Assembly: GCA_903813345.2 (NCBI GenBank)
Contig: CAIIXF020000007.1
Span: 6,081,730-6,145,729 of the forward strand
DNA length: 64,000 nt
Direction: 5' to 3'
Source: Owenia fusiformis
Lineage: Eukaryota; Annelida; Polychaeta; Sabellida; Oweniidae
Part shown: positions 1 to 11,024 of the stretch, in pieces
Layout: each line of letters opens with the position of its first letter
How positions within the stretch are numbered: the first letter of the stretch is position 1
The notes under the pieces: generated by a model
What the model saw: only the letters and a program-made list of their open reading frames with translations
The model's database searches: none
What the model was told of the DNA's origin: nothing
Position numbers and translations under genes: made by a program

Positions 1-214
1 AAGATATTTCACTTTTTGAGGTTTTACAATATGGGGTCTATGGGGACCTAGAAGTCACATTTTCAAAGAAAAATAAATTTTCATAGTTGATAAACTCTTT
101 GCAAAACCACGTTTCTAGATGTAGTTTTACATGTAGATTCCAAATATGACATCAGTTTGACTAAATTGTGAATATTTAACGACGTAAATCAAGATTATTT
201 CTACTCGCATCTAG
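1..214. repeat. Truncated copy of a dispersed MITE-like repeat, cut by the window edge
   Basis: This stretch matches, in reverse complement and with moderate divergence, positions about 7607-7828. Both copies share the words aagatatttcacttttt, atctacatgtagat-type sequence, aatcaagatt and the end word ctactcgcatctag. The copy near 7.6 kb has that end word on both sides, so this one should continue about 200 bases to the left of the window. No coding content is seen. Confidence 0.6.
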
Positions 215-1312
215 GATATTGCAATATGAATTAACCGACACTCATTTATTGAAATCAGGTCACATTCAGTTCTTGAATGATAGAAAACTGTCCTTATGTC
301 ACCAGAAGTTTCTGTCTACAATAAACTGATTTTTTCACTTTAGCTGAAGAAAGGTGGAGCTTTAAAGGATTAGATTGTAAATAAATGTAAAATAAAATAA
401 CAAAGAACGGGTTTTGATCAAACCTACACAGCAGTATATAGCTAACACCGTAAACTTTAGACAGGGACTAAGTAATGACATTAGCAGATGTAATTCAGTT
501 TTTATATCTCTCTAGTACAAGCAAACATATTTCGTAATTCATATATTTGTTTTCTTCATTGAATCTCTATAGTGTATTGAGCAGGGTATCCTGTGCCTAA
601 TTGAGTTTAATGAAGCTAACCATAGAACAAACTGCATTTCTGGTCGACTTGACTCCCCATAGCCTATGGTTACTAATTACAATACAATACAGAGGCAGGA
701 ATATCTCGAAAGTATTGTCTGAATCAGGGATAATCATTCAACTGGCGATACAAGTTGTTAGTCTTAAGAAAGAACAGTGATCGTGAATTAATGAGTATTT
801 GATTTGATTAATTGACTTTTAATATGTCTCCTGTTGGTTAGTGTATTGGTAGATATTTTTTAGATACAAGCGTATTGCTTCATTTAATTTGTTATATAAT
901 CAATATTATCGTCCGTGAAAGGAAATGTATCACTGAAAAATCTGGTAATAAAAATATTTCAAGTCTCGAGGAGTAACCTTATAGATGTTCGATCGAGTTA
1001 CGGCATTTGCGTACCTGATTTCATTAAACAATTGGTTAGGGCTGAGGACTTTTCGACACGCCATACTGCAAGCAAAGCCATTTTTTCAGAATAAGTGAAT
1101 GCCCCTCTCTAACTAGGAGATTGAAATAAATGAACCGATGTTTCATTTTCAAGTAAAGTTTAGAAAAAGGCTTCAGAGTTTTTTTTATCAAATCAAGGAC
1201 TGATAATAATATTATGAGTAAAAATACATAAGAACAATCTAACCTTTTACATAGAAACGATTTTAAACTTGTTTTCATTATTTCAAATTTGATTTCATAT
1301 AACAATAACCGG
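215..1312. other. AT-rich non-coding stretch
   Basis: No splice-consistent exon, recognisable domain or strong repeat is visible. The longest open frame is an 89-codon minus-strand frame (1036-1305) whose translation resembles nothing I know and which looks like chance in AT-rich sequence. Bases 240-340 show weak similarity to the reverse complement of 7531-7600, so the flanking repeat may extend here. Confidence 0.5.
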
Positions 1313-2210
1313 TGATTTACTCGATTACGCGGGTTACAGTTCGTTTCGGTAACAAAATGTCGGAACCTCGAAGAACCTCGTATGTCAGTATCATATGTTT
1401 AAAAAATGTACATGTTTGCGAACAAGTATAGTTCAGACTGTTACGCGGTAAACACGATACAAAAATATGCCATATTCCGCAACGAATATGGCATATTCAC
1501 TTGCGGTGTATGACAGATTCACCTGCGGTATATGGCATACATACTAAACAATGAGAACGTGATACGGAAGTACGCAATTGTCAATTGCATCGATTGAATA
1601 AACAAGTAAAACTTTATAAATTATTATAATGATTACTGAACAATACAGTTTATCGAATATATCAATGTATGCAAAAGAATTACTCACCAATCTCACGTAA
1701 TAAACTTGCCCAATTAATCCAGGATTCATATATTAGTATTCGACGCACTAACAATATTGGTAATCCAGCGTAATTTTACATTTAGAGTCGATTCTCGCAA
1801 CCAATCAAACCAAGTCTTTCTGTATCACGTTTTCACCTGCTGAATATGTCCTATTCACCTGCTGTATATGGCATATTCCGCAAGTGAGTATGACATATTC
1901 TGCAGGTGAGTATCGGGTATTTACTGAAATCAATGTATCGCATATTCACTGCGGAATATCGCATACTCACCTGCGGAATATGCCATATACCGCAGGTGAG
2001 TATGGCATATTCACCTGTATCACAAATACCGCGCAACCATGAATGTATGCCATATTCCGCGTAACACAGACGACAACAGAATCGTCGATTTAATACCTCA
2101 CTATTGTTACGTAAACGGAGCGGGTTAGAAGTGGAGATCTTAACTGTTCCGTTCCATTTAATTTCCGTTTACGTTTACCTTTTCGGTAACCAGCGTAATC
2201 GAGTGGATCA
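1313..2210. mobile_element. TIR element (about 0.9 kb) with internal palindromic minisatellite
   Basis: Bases 1313-1337 are the reverse complement of 2186-2210 with 22 of 25 positions matching (core actcgattacgc). Between them lie two clusters, 1461-1540 and 1835-2065, of a short word and its own complement (tatggcatattcacctgcgg and relatives), separated by unique AT-rich sequence. There is no transposase-like frame, so this is a non-autonomous element. The superfamily is unknown and I did not find a clear target-site duplication. Confidence 0.65.
1835..2065. repeat. Palindromic minisatellite, unit about 19-22 bp
   Basis: The words catattcacctgcgg and its complement ccgcaggtgaatatg alternate many times with small changes. 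The tract therefore reads almost the same on both strands and could extrude a series of small hairpins. A smaller cluster of the same word lies at 1461-1540. Short open frames here (for example the 61-codon minus frame at 1851-2036) are products of the repeat and not genes. Confidence 0.75.
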
Positions 2211-2349
2211 TCAGATCGGTACCAGCTGTAAAAATTCTCTGATGTAGGTGACTGCATTATGTACATTTTAAATATTGCGATTAATGCATCTATTCTTGTA
2301 ATTAAGAAAAATACAAATCAACATAACCTTATATAAGTATTTATAATCT

Positions 2350-2545
2350 TACACTCGCTTCCATAAGTTTTGCAACCGCAATTTTTTATTGAACATCATA
2401 GCAAAGCCTGTTGATTGTTTGACTCTTAATTTTGCTCCTCAATTACAATAGTTCGGAAATTTATCCGAAAGATGAGTTTTTTAAATCGCCAAATATAAAT
2501 AGAGTTTGATAAGTGACCAAATGGGGACTTCCGGTTGGAGGAGGT
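2350..2545. repeat. Diverged end of the cactcccctc MITE family
   Basis: The segment begins with an acactcgcttccataagttttgcaacc-like end, with internal tcctcaattacaatag, both found in the elements at 38042-38918 and 54587-55964. It is more diverged and lacks the opposite end. The stretch atcgccaaatataaa near 2490 also recurs near 59670 with similar flanks, so two old dispersed repeats may abut here. Confidence 0.5.
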
Positions 2546-3349
2546 GTACTTTTGCGGTGTCCTCATGAGTGATCTAGTATTGGTAAGTTAAAGTATAATT
2601 TATTAAATATATGGTGTAAATCGTTTGATCAAAAAATGGTGAAAACGTAGAAATTTTGAGTATTCCAACTTAAATGGTTACCTGATGTTCCTTAATTAGA
2701 GTAAAACCAAGTTAAGGGGAGGAAAATAAACAAACAGCAAACGCATAACTGGAGAGTAGCTATGTCCATCTTGACAAAACATCATTATTAGTCTGACCTT
2801 TTTAAGAAAAAACAGAGTTGAAGCTAAATGTATTAATCAGGCTTCACTATCGCAACTATGCGGGTAAAACACGTTTGAAAATTAGAATGTGTAAACGTTC
2901 CCATATAGGCGATATCTGTCAAATCAATCAACACTTTTACAACAGCAAAATTGGCCCATATCCATATACGTATTTCAATGATTCATGCCAATTATCCAAC
3001 GCCCTGCCATGAATAGATGAACGTTTAAAAAGTCACACAATCTCGAAATAAAACATAATTGAGGCGTTTAATATAAAGAACTACAGGTTTAGAAAATTAC
3101 TTTGGTCGTGATATGAACCGGGGCATATAAAACTTTATATGTCTCTGACCGGGGGTATTAGTATAGTAGGAACAAGGGGTTCCCATGCACCCATAAGGTG
3201 TGAATAAGTTACATACATTTTTGTAATCCCTAGGGTGTCTATTTAATGAATTCATTTGTTAACATTGCCAACTAATGTCCCATAGTACTTTTATGGCGGC
3301 ATTTAGTTACCATGGTTACGCATCTTTAGACATCTTACCTTGGTTTCTT

Positions 3350-4075
3350 AAATCATTTGTAGCTCTGTCATTATTTGGTCTATAGAAATGATATTGGTAC
3401 CAAATTAAACCTCGTTAAATTTCCAATAAATTTCTGATATTCAATTATGCAAATTATCTAATTTGCATAAATTATGACGTCATCAATCTATTTTTGGTTC
3501 AGAATTTCCAACTATAGCAACGTATCTATTAGAACTGAGGCCGTATGACAAAATTTCTGAAAGGTTTTGTCCTTTATTCTATTAGTAGAAGGTATAAGCA
3601 ACATAAAAGTGAAAACAGATTCAAAATTGAATCAGTATTACGAAAGTTATGTAACTTTCGAGGCAGCTATCGTGAATGTCATTATTTGACAATAATATAC
3701 ATACATCTTACCTTGGAGTCTTGGATCAATGTAGCTTCGCCATTATTTGGTCTATAGAGATGATATTGGTATCTGATTAAACCTTATTAAATTTACTATA
3801 TGGTTACAATATTCAGTTATGCAAATTAGCTAATTTGCATTAATTGTGACGTCATCAATCCATTTTTGGTTCAGAATATCCTAGTATAGCAACATATCTA
3901 TTAGAACTGAGGCCGTATGACAGAATGTGTGCATAGTTTTATCCCTTATTTGATGAGTGGAAGATATAAGCAACATTAAAGAGACAACAAATCTTCAAAA
4001 TTGGATCAGAATTAACAAAATTATCCAGCTTTGGAGGCAGCTACTGTGAACGTCATTGTTTGACAATTATAAAAA
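3350..4075. repeat. Two tandem units of about 350-370 bp inside the left arm
   Basis: Bases 3350-3715 and 3727-4075 are direct, diverged copies. Both contain cattatttggtctataga, ttatgcaaattanctaatttgcat, gacgtcatcaatc, cagaat, gaactgaggccgtatgaca and gaggcagct in the same order. The mirrored pair lies at about 6616-7340 in the right arm. A looser relative sharing gatattggtaccata and tatgacgtcat occurs at about 63650-63775, so the unit also exists outside the palindrome. Confidence 0.75.
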
Positions 4076-4612
4076 GAATATTAAATTAACAAAAAAAGTA
4101 ACAACCATAGTTGTTTCAATCTTATTGAGTAAAAATGTGCATGTATTGAACTGAACTAATACGTATGTGGAAAGGTTACATGTATTTTCACTATCATTCA
4201 CAGGGGTCAAAACGGTTATCTCGACCCTGTATATTAAAGATCCAATTTTATAATTTACCATGCACTTTCAATGATTCATATAAATAGTATACATATAGTC
4301 TGATTTTCATCATATTCTTGATTCTTAAAGTATCTGATGTATAAAGCATGATTAGAAGTGAAGATGATTCATCATATGGCTTATGTAATATTTCTAACAT
4401 TTCAGATGCTATGGTAATATCACTTGATAATGAGGTTTTTACATTTCACGTTCTTAATGAGTTAAAAGAAAGTTATTCTCCCTTTGCTTTAGAGATAAAT
4501 AGTCCCATGAATTTGTTAAAAAAAATTATAACTTAATTTAACCCCCTCCTGACAGCCCCCATATTTGAAGATTTTGGTGAAACCTGGCAAAATACATTAA
4601 TTATTAGGTTCC

Positions 4613-5035
4613 AGAAGCCCCCAGAAGCTATATGATGGCCCCCAGTGGCCCCAAGAATCTATACAGGGGCCCCAAGTGGCCCCCAGAAGGTATATGATGG
4701 CCCCCATAAGCTATACAAGGGCCCACAGAAACTATACTGTGGTCTCCAGAAGCTATATGGTAGCCCCCAGTGGCCCTCAGAAGCTAAATGATGACCCCCA
4801 GAAGCTAATTAGTGGCCCCCAGGAGCTATATGATGGCACCCAGAAGCTATACAGGGAACCCCAGTGGCCCCAAGAAGCTATACGATGGCCTCCAGAAGCT
4901 ATACAGCAGCCCCCAGAAGCTACACGATGGCCCCCAGAATCTATATGATGGCCCCTAATGGCTCCCAGAAGCTAGACAGGGCCCCCAGTAGCCCCTAGAA
5001 GCAATACGGTGGCCCCCAAAGCTATATGGTGGCCC
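4613..5035. repeat. Minisatellite array, agaagctata orientation
   Basis: Tandem, imperfect units of about 30-35 bp are built on cccccagaagctatatgatgg with small variants (cagtggcccc, acaggggccc). It is far richer in G and C than its surroundings. Open frames here translate to Pro-Gln-Lys-Leu-Tyr repeats on either strand and are repeat artefacts. Confidence 0.85.
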
Positions 5036-6066
5036 ATTGGGGGACACTGTATAGCTTCTGGAGGCCATCGTATAGCTTATGGGGGCTACCGTATAGTTTC
5101 TACGGGCCCTTGCATAGCTTCTGGGGGCCATCTTATAGCTTCTGGGAGCCACTGGGGGCCCCTGTATAGCTTCTGGGGGCTACAGTACAGTTTCTGCAGG
5201 CCCTTGCATAGCTTCTGGGGGCCATCGTATATCTTCTAGGAGCCACTGCGGGCCCCTGTATAGCTTCTGGGGGCCACTATATAGCTTTCGGGGCCACTGA
5301 GGGCCACCGTATAGCTTCTAGGGGCTACTGGGGGGCCCTTTATAGCTTCTGAGAGCCATTGGGGGCCACCATATAGATTCTGGGGGCAATTGTGTAGCTT
5401 CTGGGAACCACCATGTAGCTCCTGAGGGTCACTATTTAGCTTCTGGGGGCCATCATATAGCCTATGAGGGCCACTGGGGGCCACCGTATAGCTTCTAGGG
5501 GCTACTGGGGGCCCTTCACATCTTCTGGGAGCCATTGGGGTCCATCATATAGATTCTTGGGGCCATCATGTAGCTTTTTGGGGCTCCTGTATAGCTTCTG
5601 GGGGCCATCGTTTAGCTTCTTGGGGCCACTGGGGTCCCCTGTATAGCTTCTGGGAGCCACCGTATAGCTCCTAGGGGCCACTAATTAGCTTCTGGAGGCC
5701 ATCATATAGCTTCCGAGGGCCACTGGGGGCCACCATATAGCTTCTGGGAGCCATAGTATAGTTTCTGGGGGCTCTTGTTTAGCTTCTGGGGCCCCCATGT
5801 AGTTTCTGGGGGCCACCGTATAGCTTTTTGGGGCCACTGGGGGCCCCTGTATAGCTTCTGGGCGCCACCGTATAGCTCCTGGGGGCCACAGGGTTTCCTG
5901 TATAGCTTCTGGGAGCCACCGTATAGCTCCTGGGGGCCACTATTCAGCTTCTGGGGGCCAACATATAGCTTCTGGGGAGCACAGTTTAGCTTCTGGGGGC
6001 CACTTGGGGCCCCTGTATAGATTCTTGGGGCCACTGGGGGCCATCATATAGCTTCTGGGGGCTTCT
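5036..6066. repeat. Minisatellite array, opposite orientation
   Basis: This is the same unit as the array to its left but inverted (ccatcatatagcttctgggg), about 1.03 kb against 0.42 kb. The orientation flips at about 5035-5040, which is some 300 bases left of the geometric centre of the palindrome. The two arrays have therefore gained or lost units independently since the palindrome formed. Confidence 0.85.
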
Positions 6067-7605
6067 GGAACCTAATAATTAATGTATTTTGCCAGGTTTC
6101 ACCAAAATCTTCAAATATGGGGGCTTTCAGGGGGGGGGGGTTAAATTAAGTTATAATTTTTCTAAACAAATCCATGCGACTATTTATCTCTAAAGCAAAG
6201 GGAGAATAACTTTCTTTTAACTCATTAAGAACGTGAAATGTAAAAACCTCATTATCAAGTGATATTACCATAGCATCTGAAATGTTAGAAATATTACATA
6301 AGCCATATGATGAATCATCTTCACTTCTAATCATGCTTTATACTTCAGATACTTTAAGAATCAAGAATATGAAGAATATGATGAAAATCAGACTATATGT
6401 ATACTATTTATATGAATCATTGAAAGTGCATGGTAAATTATAAAATTGGATCTTTAATATACAGGGTCGAGATAACCGTTTTGACCCCTGTGAATGATAG
6501 TCAAAATACATGTAACCTTTCCACATACTTATTAGTTCAGTTCAATACATGCACATTTTTACTCAATAAGATTGAAACAACTATGGTTGTTACTTTTTTT
6601 GTTAATTTAATATTCTTTTTATAATTGTCAAACAATGACGTTCACAGTAGCTGCCTCCAAAGCTGGATAATTTTGTTAATTCTGATCCAATTTTGAAGAT
6701 TTGTTGTCTCTTTAATGTTGCTTATATCTTCCACTCATCAAATAAGGGACAAAACAATGCACACATTCTGTCATACGGCCTCAGTTCTAATAGATATGTT
6801 GCTATACTAGGATATTCTGAACCAAAAATGGATTGATGACGTCACAATTAATGCAAATTAGCTAATTTGCATAACTGAATATTGTAACCATATAGTAAAT
6901 TTAATAAGGTTTAATCAGATACCAATATCATCTCTATAGACCAAATAATGGCGAAGCTACATTGATTCAAGACTCCAAGGTAAGATGTATGTATATTATT
7001 GTCAAATAATGACATTCACGATAGCTGCCTCGAAAGTTACATAACTTTCGTAATACTGATTCAATTTTGAATCTGTTTTCACTTTTATGTTGCTTATACC
7101 TTCTACTAATAGAATAAAGGACAAAACCTTTCAGAAATTTTGTCATACGGCCTCAGTTCTAATAGATACGTTGCTATAGTTGGAAATTCTGAACCAAAAA
7201 TAGATTGATGACGTCATAATTTATGCAAATTAGATAATTTGCATAATTGAATATCAGAAATTTATTGGAAATTTAACGAGGTTTAATTTGGTACCAATAT
7301 CATTTCTATAGACCAAATAATGACAGAGCTACAAATGATTTAAGATACCAAGGTAAGATGTCTAAAGATGCGTAACCATGGTAACTAAATGCCGCCATAA
7401 AAGTACTATGGGACATTAGTTGGCAATGTTAACAAATGAATTCATTAAATAGACACCCTAGGGATTACAAAAATGTATGTAACTTATTCACACCTTATGG
7501 GTGCATGGGAACCCCTTGTTCCTACTATACTATATGATGGTTACTGAATTAGTCATAGCAAAGATCTCAACTGCATTGTTCTGAATAGTAATCCGACTTC
7601 AATAG

Positions 7606-8033
7606 ACTAGATGCGAGTAGAAAAAATCTTGATTTACGCCATTAAATATTCAAAATTCAGTCAAAGCGATGTTATATTTGAAATCTACATGTAAGAGTAC
7701 ATCTAGAAATATGGTTTTGAAAATTATTTATCAAGTTTGAAAATTTAATTATTTTTGAAAGTGTGACTTCTAGTTCGGGTTGATTCTCCATAGAGCCCAT
7801 GTTACAAAATCACAAAAAGTGAAATATCTTTTCTTGTATTGGTCAGATAACATTTTCATTTACTGGACATATTTTGATTTGTATAAATATTAGATACACA
7901 AGGGTTATATGAAAATTGAACCACTAAAACAGATGTAATTTAAGTTAAAGGGAACTTTCTACGATACCCGCCATGCTATCTGACCCGAACGAGCCACCTG
8001 GTGGTGAAACTGGTAACTACCTACTCGCATCTG
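7606..8033. mobile_element. Short TIR element (MITE-like)
   Basis: The ends ctagatgcgagtag (near 7606) and ctactcgcatctgcg (near 8019-8033) are inverted copies. Internal sequence matches the truncated copy at 1-214. It has no coding capacity. It lies about 75 bases outside the right end of the large palindrome. Confidence 0.5.
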
Positions 8034-9171
8034 CGTTATTCATTTTTCGATTTCGATTATTTGTAACAACGGAAATCCGGTATTTAAAAACGATTCTTTG
8101 TCGTTGATAACACCCACAAATGAGAATATTTCAGCCTCTTGTAGCCGAAACGCATCATAACAGAAAGATCTTTTAATCCAGAATAGCATAACGATACAAG
8201 CGAGATCAGAAAACTATATCTAGGATTATGAAATCAACGATGTGCCAACTTCTTCTAGCAGACTATTCAGTTAAAAACAACTTTGCGGTCACATATGCAT
8301 CTGTTGAACATAACCAGCTTGTCGAAGAAAAATAATATTTATTTAAACACATGCTGGTGATGCAATTACGGTATTGTTAGGTAAGCCAGGCGTTGCCGTT
8401 TGACAACATAAACAACATATTTTTTCAATTTTTACAACTCTTTTACAATCAAGATTTCTGTGCAAAACATTATTCTATGGATTCCTGTTCGTATAATGTT
8501 ATCATTTAAATGCATCTTATAACCCGTACTCTGTAACATCCAGAACATCTATATGCATTTATGAGTTCTGGAGTCCTGCGTTCGGTTAAAAAATACTAAT
8601 CAGAAAATAAAGGTTAACGATCAGAAAATGTCTTCTAAATTGTCAGAATTTATTCCCGTGACACTTGATTTATTATTACTAATCCGTCTCCATATTTTAA
8701 CCTCGTCAGATTCGATTTAAATAAAACACGGTCTATCCAATTAACGAATACAGTATACAGGGTTGGTTAAAAAACAATACCCGATTTGGTATATTACACT
8801 AAGTCTTATAATCAATAGTAAAGGTATACTTTACTTATTTGAGTGGCTGGGTTGCTATTTAGAGTTTCCAGTGAGAAAATAGTAAATCTGCGGGATTATG
8901 TTAATTTTTTATTTATAGAATATCATTTGTTAGGTGAATACATGCTTGTATATTTGCATCAGTGTGTGACTAAACTTTTGTTTATGAATTGCAGTGTTGT
9001 TTAATAACATTTTACATTTTATAACAATTTTAACAATTGCTCAATATGCCCTCCCCCATCTACGTCAACAATAAGCTTCAAGCGGTAGAGTCGTCTATCA
9101 ATAGCCTTATTGGCAGATTTCTGATGCAATTCATTTCAGCAGTTTTATTTAGGATTCTGTGTTTCATCTCA

Positions 9172-9372
9172 TCAATACTGTTTTTTGGATGCTTGTGATT
9201 GTACTATTAAGATGGCTCCGTGTATGGTAATCAACCACATCTTAGCATCGGGGCTGTTGGGTGGCCAAGCATCTGGATCAATCAAATTGACACCTTGTTC
9301 GTAAAGCAATATCTCCTTTGATCTATGGTACGAGGCAAGCGATGTATTTTTGAAAAATAAAATCTTCACCAC
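9172..9372 (-). pseudogene. Mariner transposase remnant
   Basis: The 66-codon minus-strand frame contains DAWPPNSPD, the conserved segment around the third catalytic acidic residue of mariner (DD34D) transposases. Upstream it reads like the usual EQGVNLIDPD-type run, but after the motif the frame loses similarity and soon ends. Only this C-terminal catalytic piece is left, so it cannot be active. It lies inside the TIRs of the 8758-10144 element, in agreement with the assignment. Confidence 0.7.
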
Positions 9373-9422
9373 ATAAACGTTTTATGTCTTTTAACAGACC
9401 CCTTTTGAGTACTTTATATATA

Positions 9423-10044
9423 CAGGGTGGGCCAAAAAAACGCCACTTTTTTTTCAAGACAGGACAACTTTTTTATTTTCCAACCTACATACCCCAAATT
9501 TTGCAGTTATATTGTGCCAGGGGTTCTTAGTAATAATATAATGTAACAAGTCCTTCAACTAAGATTATATTGGATCTAAAAGGGAAGTTCAATTGGTCCG
9601 CCACCCTAATTGATGATATATTTTAGGTTTTAGTCGCCTTGCTGATATAGCAGTATCAATGAAATGTTAGCTAAGTTTTTTCAACCTGTCTTAATTGTCA
9701 GCTTTAGTTGAGCAATTTTCTAGATTGGGTGCCTTCATACAGTCTCCTGGAGACCTTTCCATACCCTATACTCACTGGGGTTTGCATCAGGGCTATTAAC
9801 TTGGCGATCATCAGGCCGTATCAGTTCAGGAACATTTCGTAAATTATGCTCATTTTTCACGGCACACCACATAATAAAGTGAGACGCTGGTGACATATTT
9901 TACTCAAGTAAGAGTGTATAATTCATGGTTCCTGGCTAGATAACAACCTCAAGTTTCATTTGGTATGCAAATTATGATTTTGTATCAAAAATTAAAAAAG
10001 TTATAGCATTTTGAAAAAAAGTGGCGTTTTTTTGGCCCACCCTG
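9423..10044. mobile_element. Nested mariner-type MITE, 622 bp
   Basis: About 36 bp at each end are near-perfect inverted repeats (cagggtgggccaaaaaaacg, then ccacttttttt), flanked by TA. The element interrupts the older 8758-10144 mariner. I see no transposase motif, so it was probably mobilised in trans. Confidence 0.8.
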
Positions 10045-10152
10045 TATATTATATATTTAATATATATAAGTCAATGTACCATATTGAACGTAACTATTTC
10101 TATCCTGATTTAAAGTTTGGTATTGTTTTTTTTGGCCCACCCTGTATATGTA

Positions 10153-11024
10153 CAGTAAAACCTGAGTAAATGAACACATCTCTTTCGTGAACACCTACCA
10201 ACAGTTAACGTTTTTTCGACAAAACTTTTTTTCCCATTGACTGCCATGTTAGTGTACAATCCTAGAGTGAACACCTACCTACTATGAGCAGTGAACACTA
10301 AATCTTGTCAAAACAATTTGAATTATCCTGTCTCTAGTGTATATTGAATCAGATATAAGATTTCTCGCGGATTTTCTGCAACTGCCTTATCAGAATGAAA
10401 CAGTTCATGTTGTTAAACATAAGCAAATGGTCAATTTGAAAGGTCGATCTCCTCTTCTGTTGACACAGGTGTGACTAATCGTAATTCTTAATAAGCTTTG
10501 ATTTTGAAAAACAGAATATTCATGTAGCATTGGTTGCTTTGGAGAGAATCTGGTTAACTATTGTTACTTCGATAAGTCCGAACTTATATTTTTCTCATTC
10601 TCATCAATTAAAAAAAACAGATTTGATTTAAATCAAAATGATCAACTTAATTGACTCTATCATGTCCTTGAATTAATTCAATAAAGTCCTTTAGCTACAT
10701 CAGATGTGTCAAGGATTCCAATATTTAAAGGATCATCTCAATGGGATTATAAAGAGAAATATAGAGAGATTAAAATTTAACAATAAAATGATGAACCATT
10801 CAGATGACAGTCAGCCTAAAATATGTTAGTTTAAAATAACATTAAATAACATAGATTATGGTGCCATAGGTTACCATGGGTAAAAATTCAAATTAAATTG
10901 ATTTTCCAACTGGTCTCTTTATATAATCAAATCTTTGCTGTAGTGAAAACCTACCAACGGTTAACATTTTTCTCGGCGAAAAAATGTTCACTATACAAAG
11001 GTACACTTTACACAGGATTTAGTT
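10153..11024. mobile_element. Pogo/Tigger-like non-autonomous element
   Basis: The left end cagtaaaacctgagtaaatg and the complement of the right end, caactaaatcctgtgtaaag, match in most positions and look like Tigger/pogo termini. Near each end a direct copy of cctaccaacrgttaac-tttttc recurs (about 10192 and 10944). The interior is AT-rich without a clear transposase frame. Confidence 0.55.

Larger units (their letters stand above)
3160..7531. mobile_element. 4.4-kb palindrome / fold-back element with minisatellite centre
   Basis: The arms 3160-4612 and 6067-7531 are reverse complements of each other, almost identical over about 1.45 kb. Both carry the same 62- and 64-codon open frames at mirrored places (4348-4536 with 6146-6334; 4067-4261 with 6430-6624). 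The arms start abruptly at agtatagtagg and end at its complement cctactatact. The centre is two arrays of a roughly 35-bp unit in opposite orientation. Long arms plus tandem repeats resemble fold-back elements such as Drosophila FB and sea-urchin TU. No transposase was seen and no target duplication is certain. An inverted segmental duplication is the alternative. The close identity indicates recent formation or gene conversion. Confidence 0.8.
8758..10144 (-). mobile_element. Degenerate mariner element carrying a nested mariner MITE
   Basis: The left end cagggttggttaaaaaaca and the right end, whose complement is cagggtgggccaaaaaaaa, are followed by the shared word caatacc. TA lies on both sides (8756-8757 and 10145-10146), as expected for Tc1/mariner. 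Without the nested 622-bp insertion only about 765 bp remain, so most of the transposase is deleted. A transposase remnant is on the minus strand at 9172-9372. Confidence 0.75.

Noticed and set aside
4676-6034. Open frames of 60-110 codons on both strands with repeated Pro-Gln-Lys-Leu-Tyr or Ser-Phe-Trp-Gly-Pro words
   Set aside because: They are translations of the minisatellite. Every frame follows the unit length and both strands are open, with no gene context.
4348-6334. Conserved 62-codon frame present twice (4348-4536 plus, 6146-6334 minus) as a possible gene
   Set aside because: The two copies are identical because they lie in the arms of the palindrome, so their similarity is not evidence of selection. 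No domain or splice context was found.
9423-10044. A regulatory palindrome
   Set aside because: The TA flanks and mariner-type ends identify it as a transposon.
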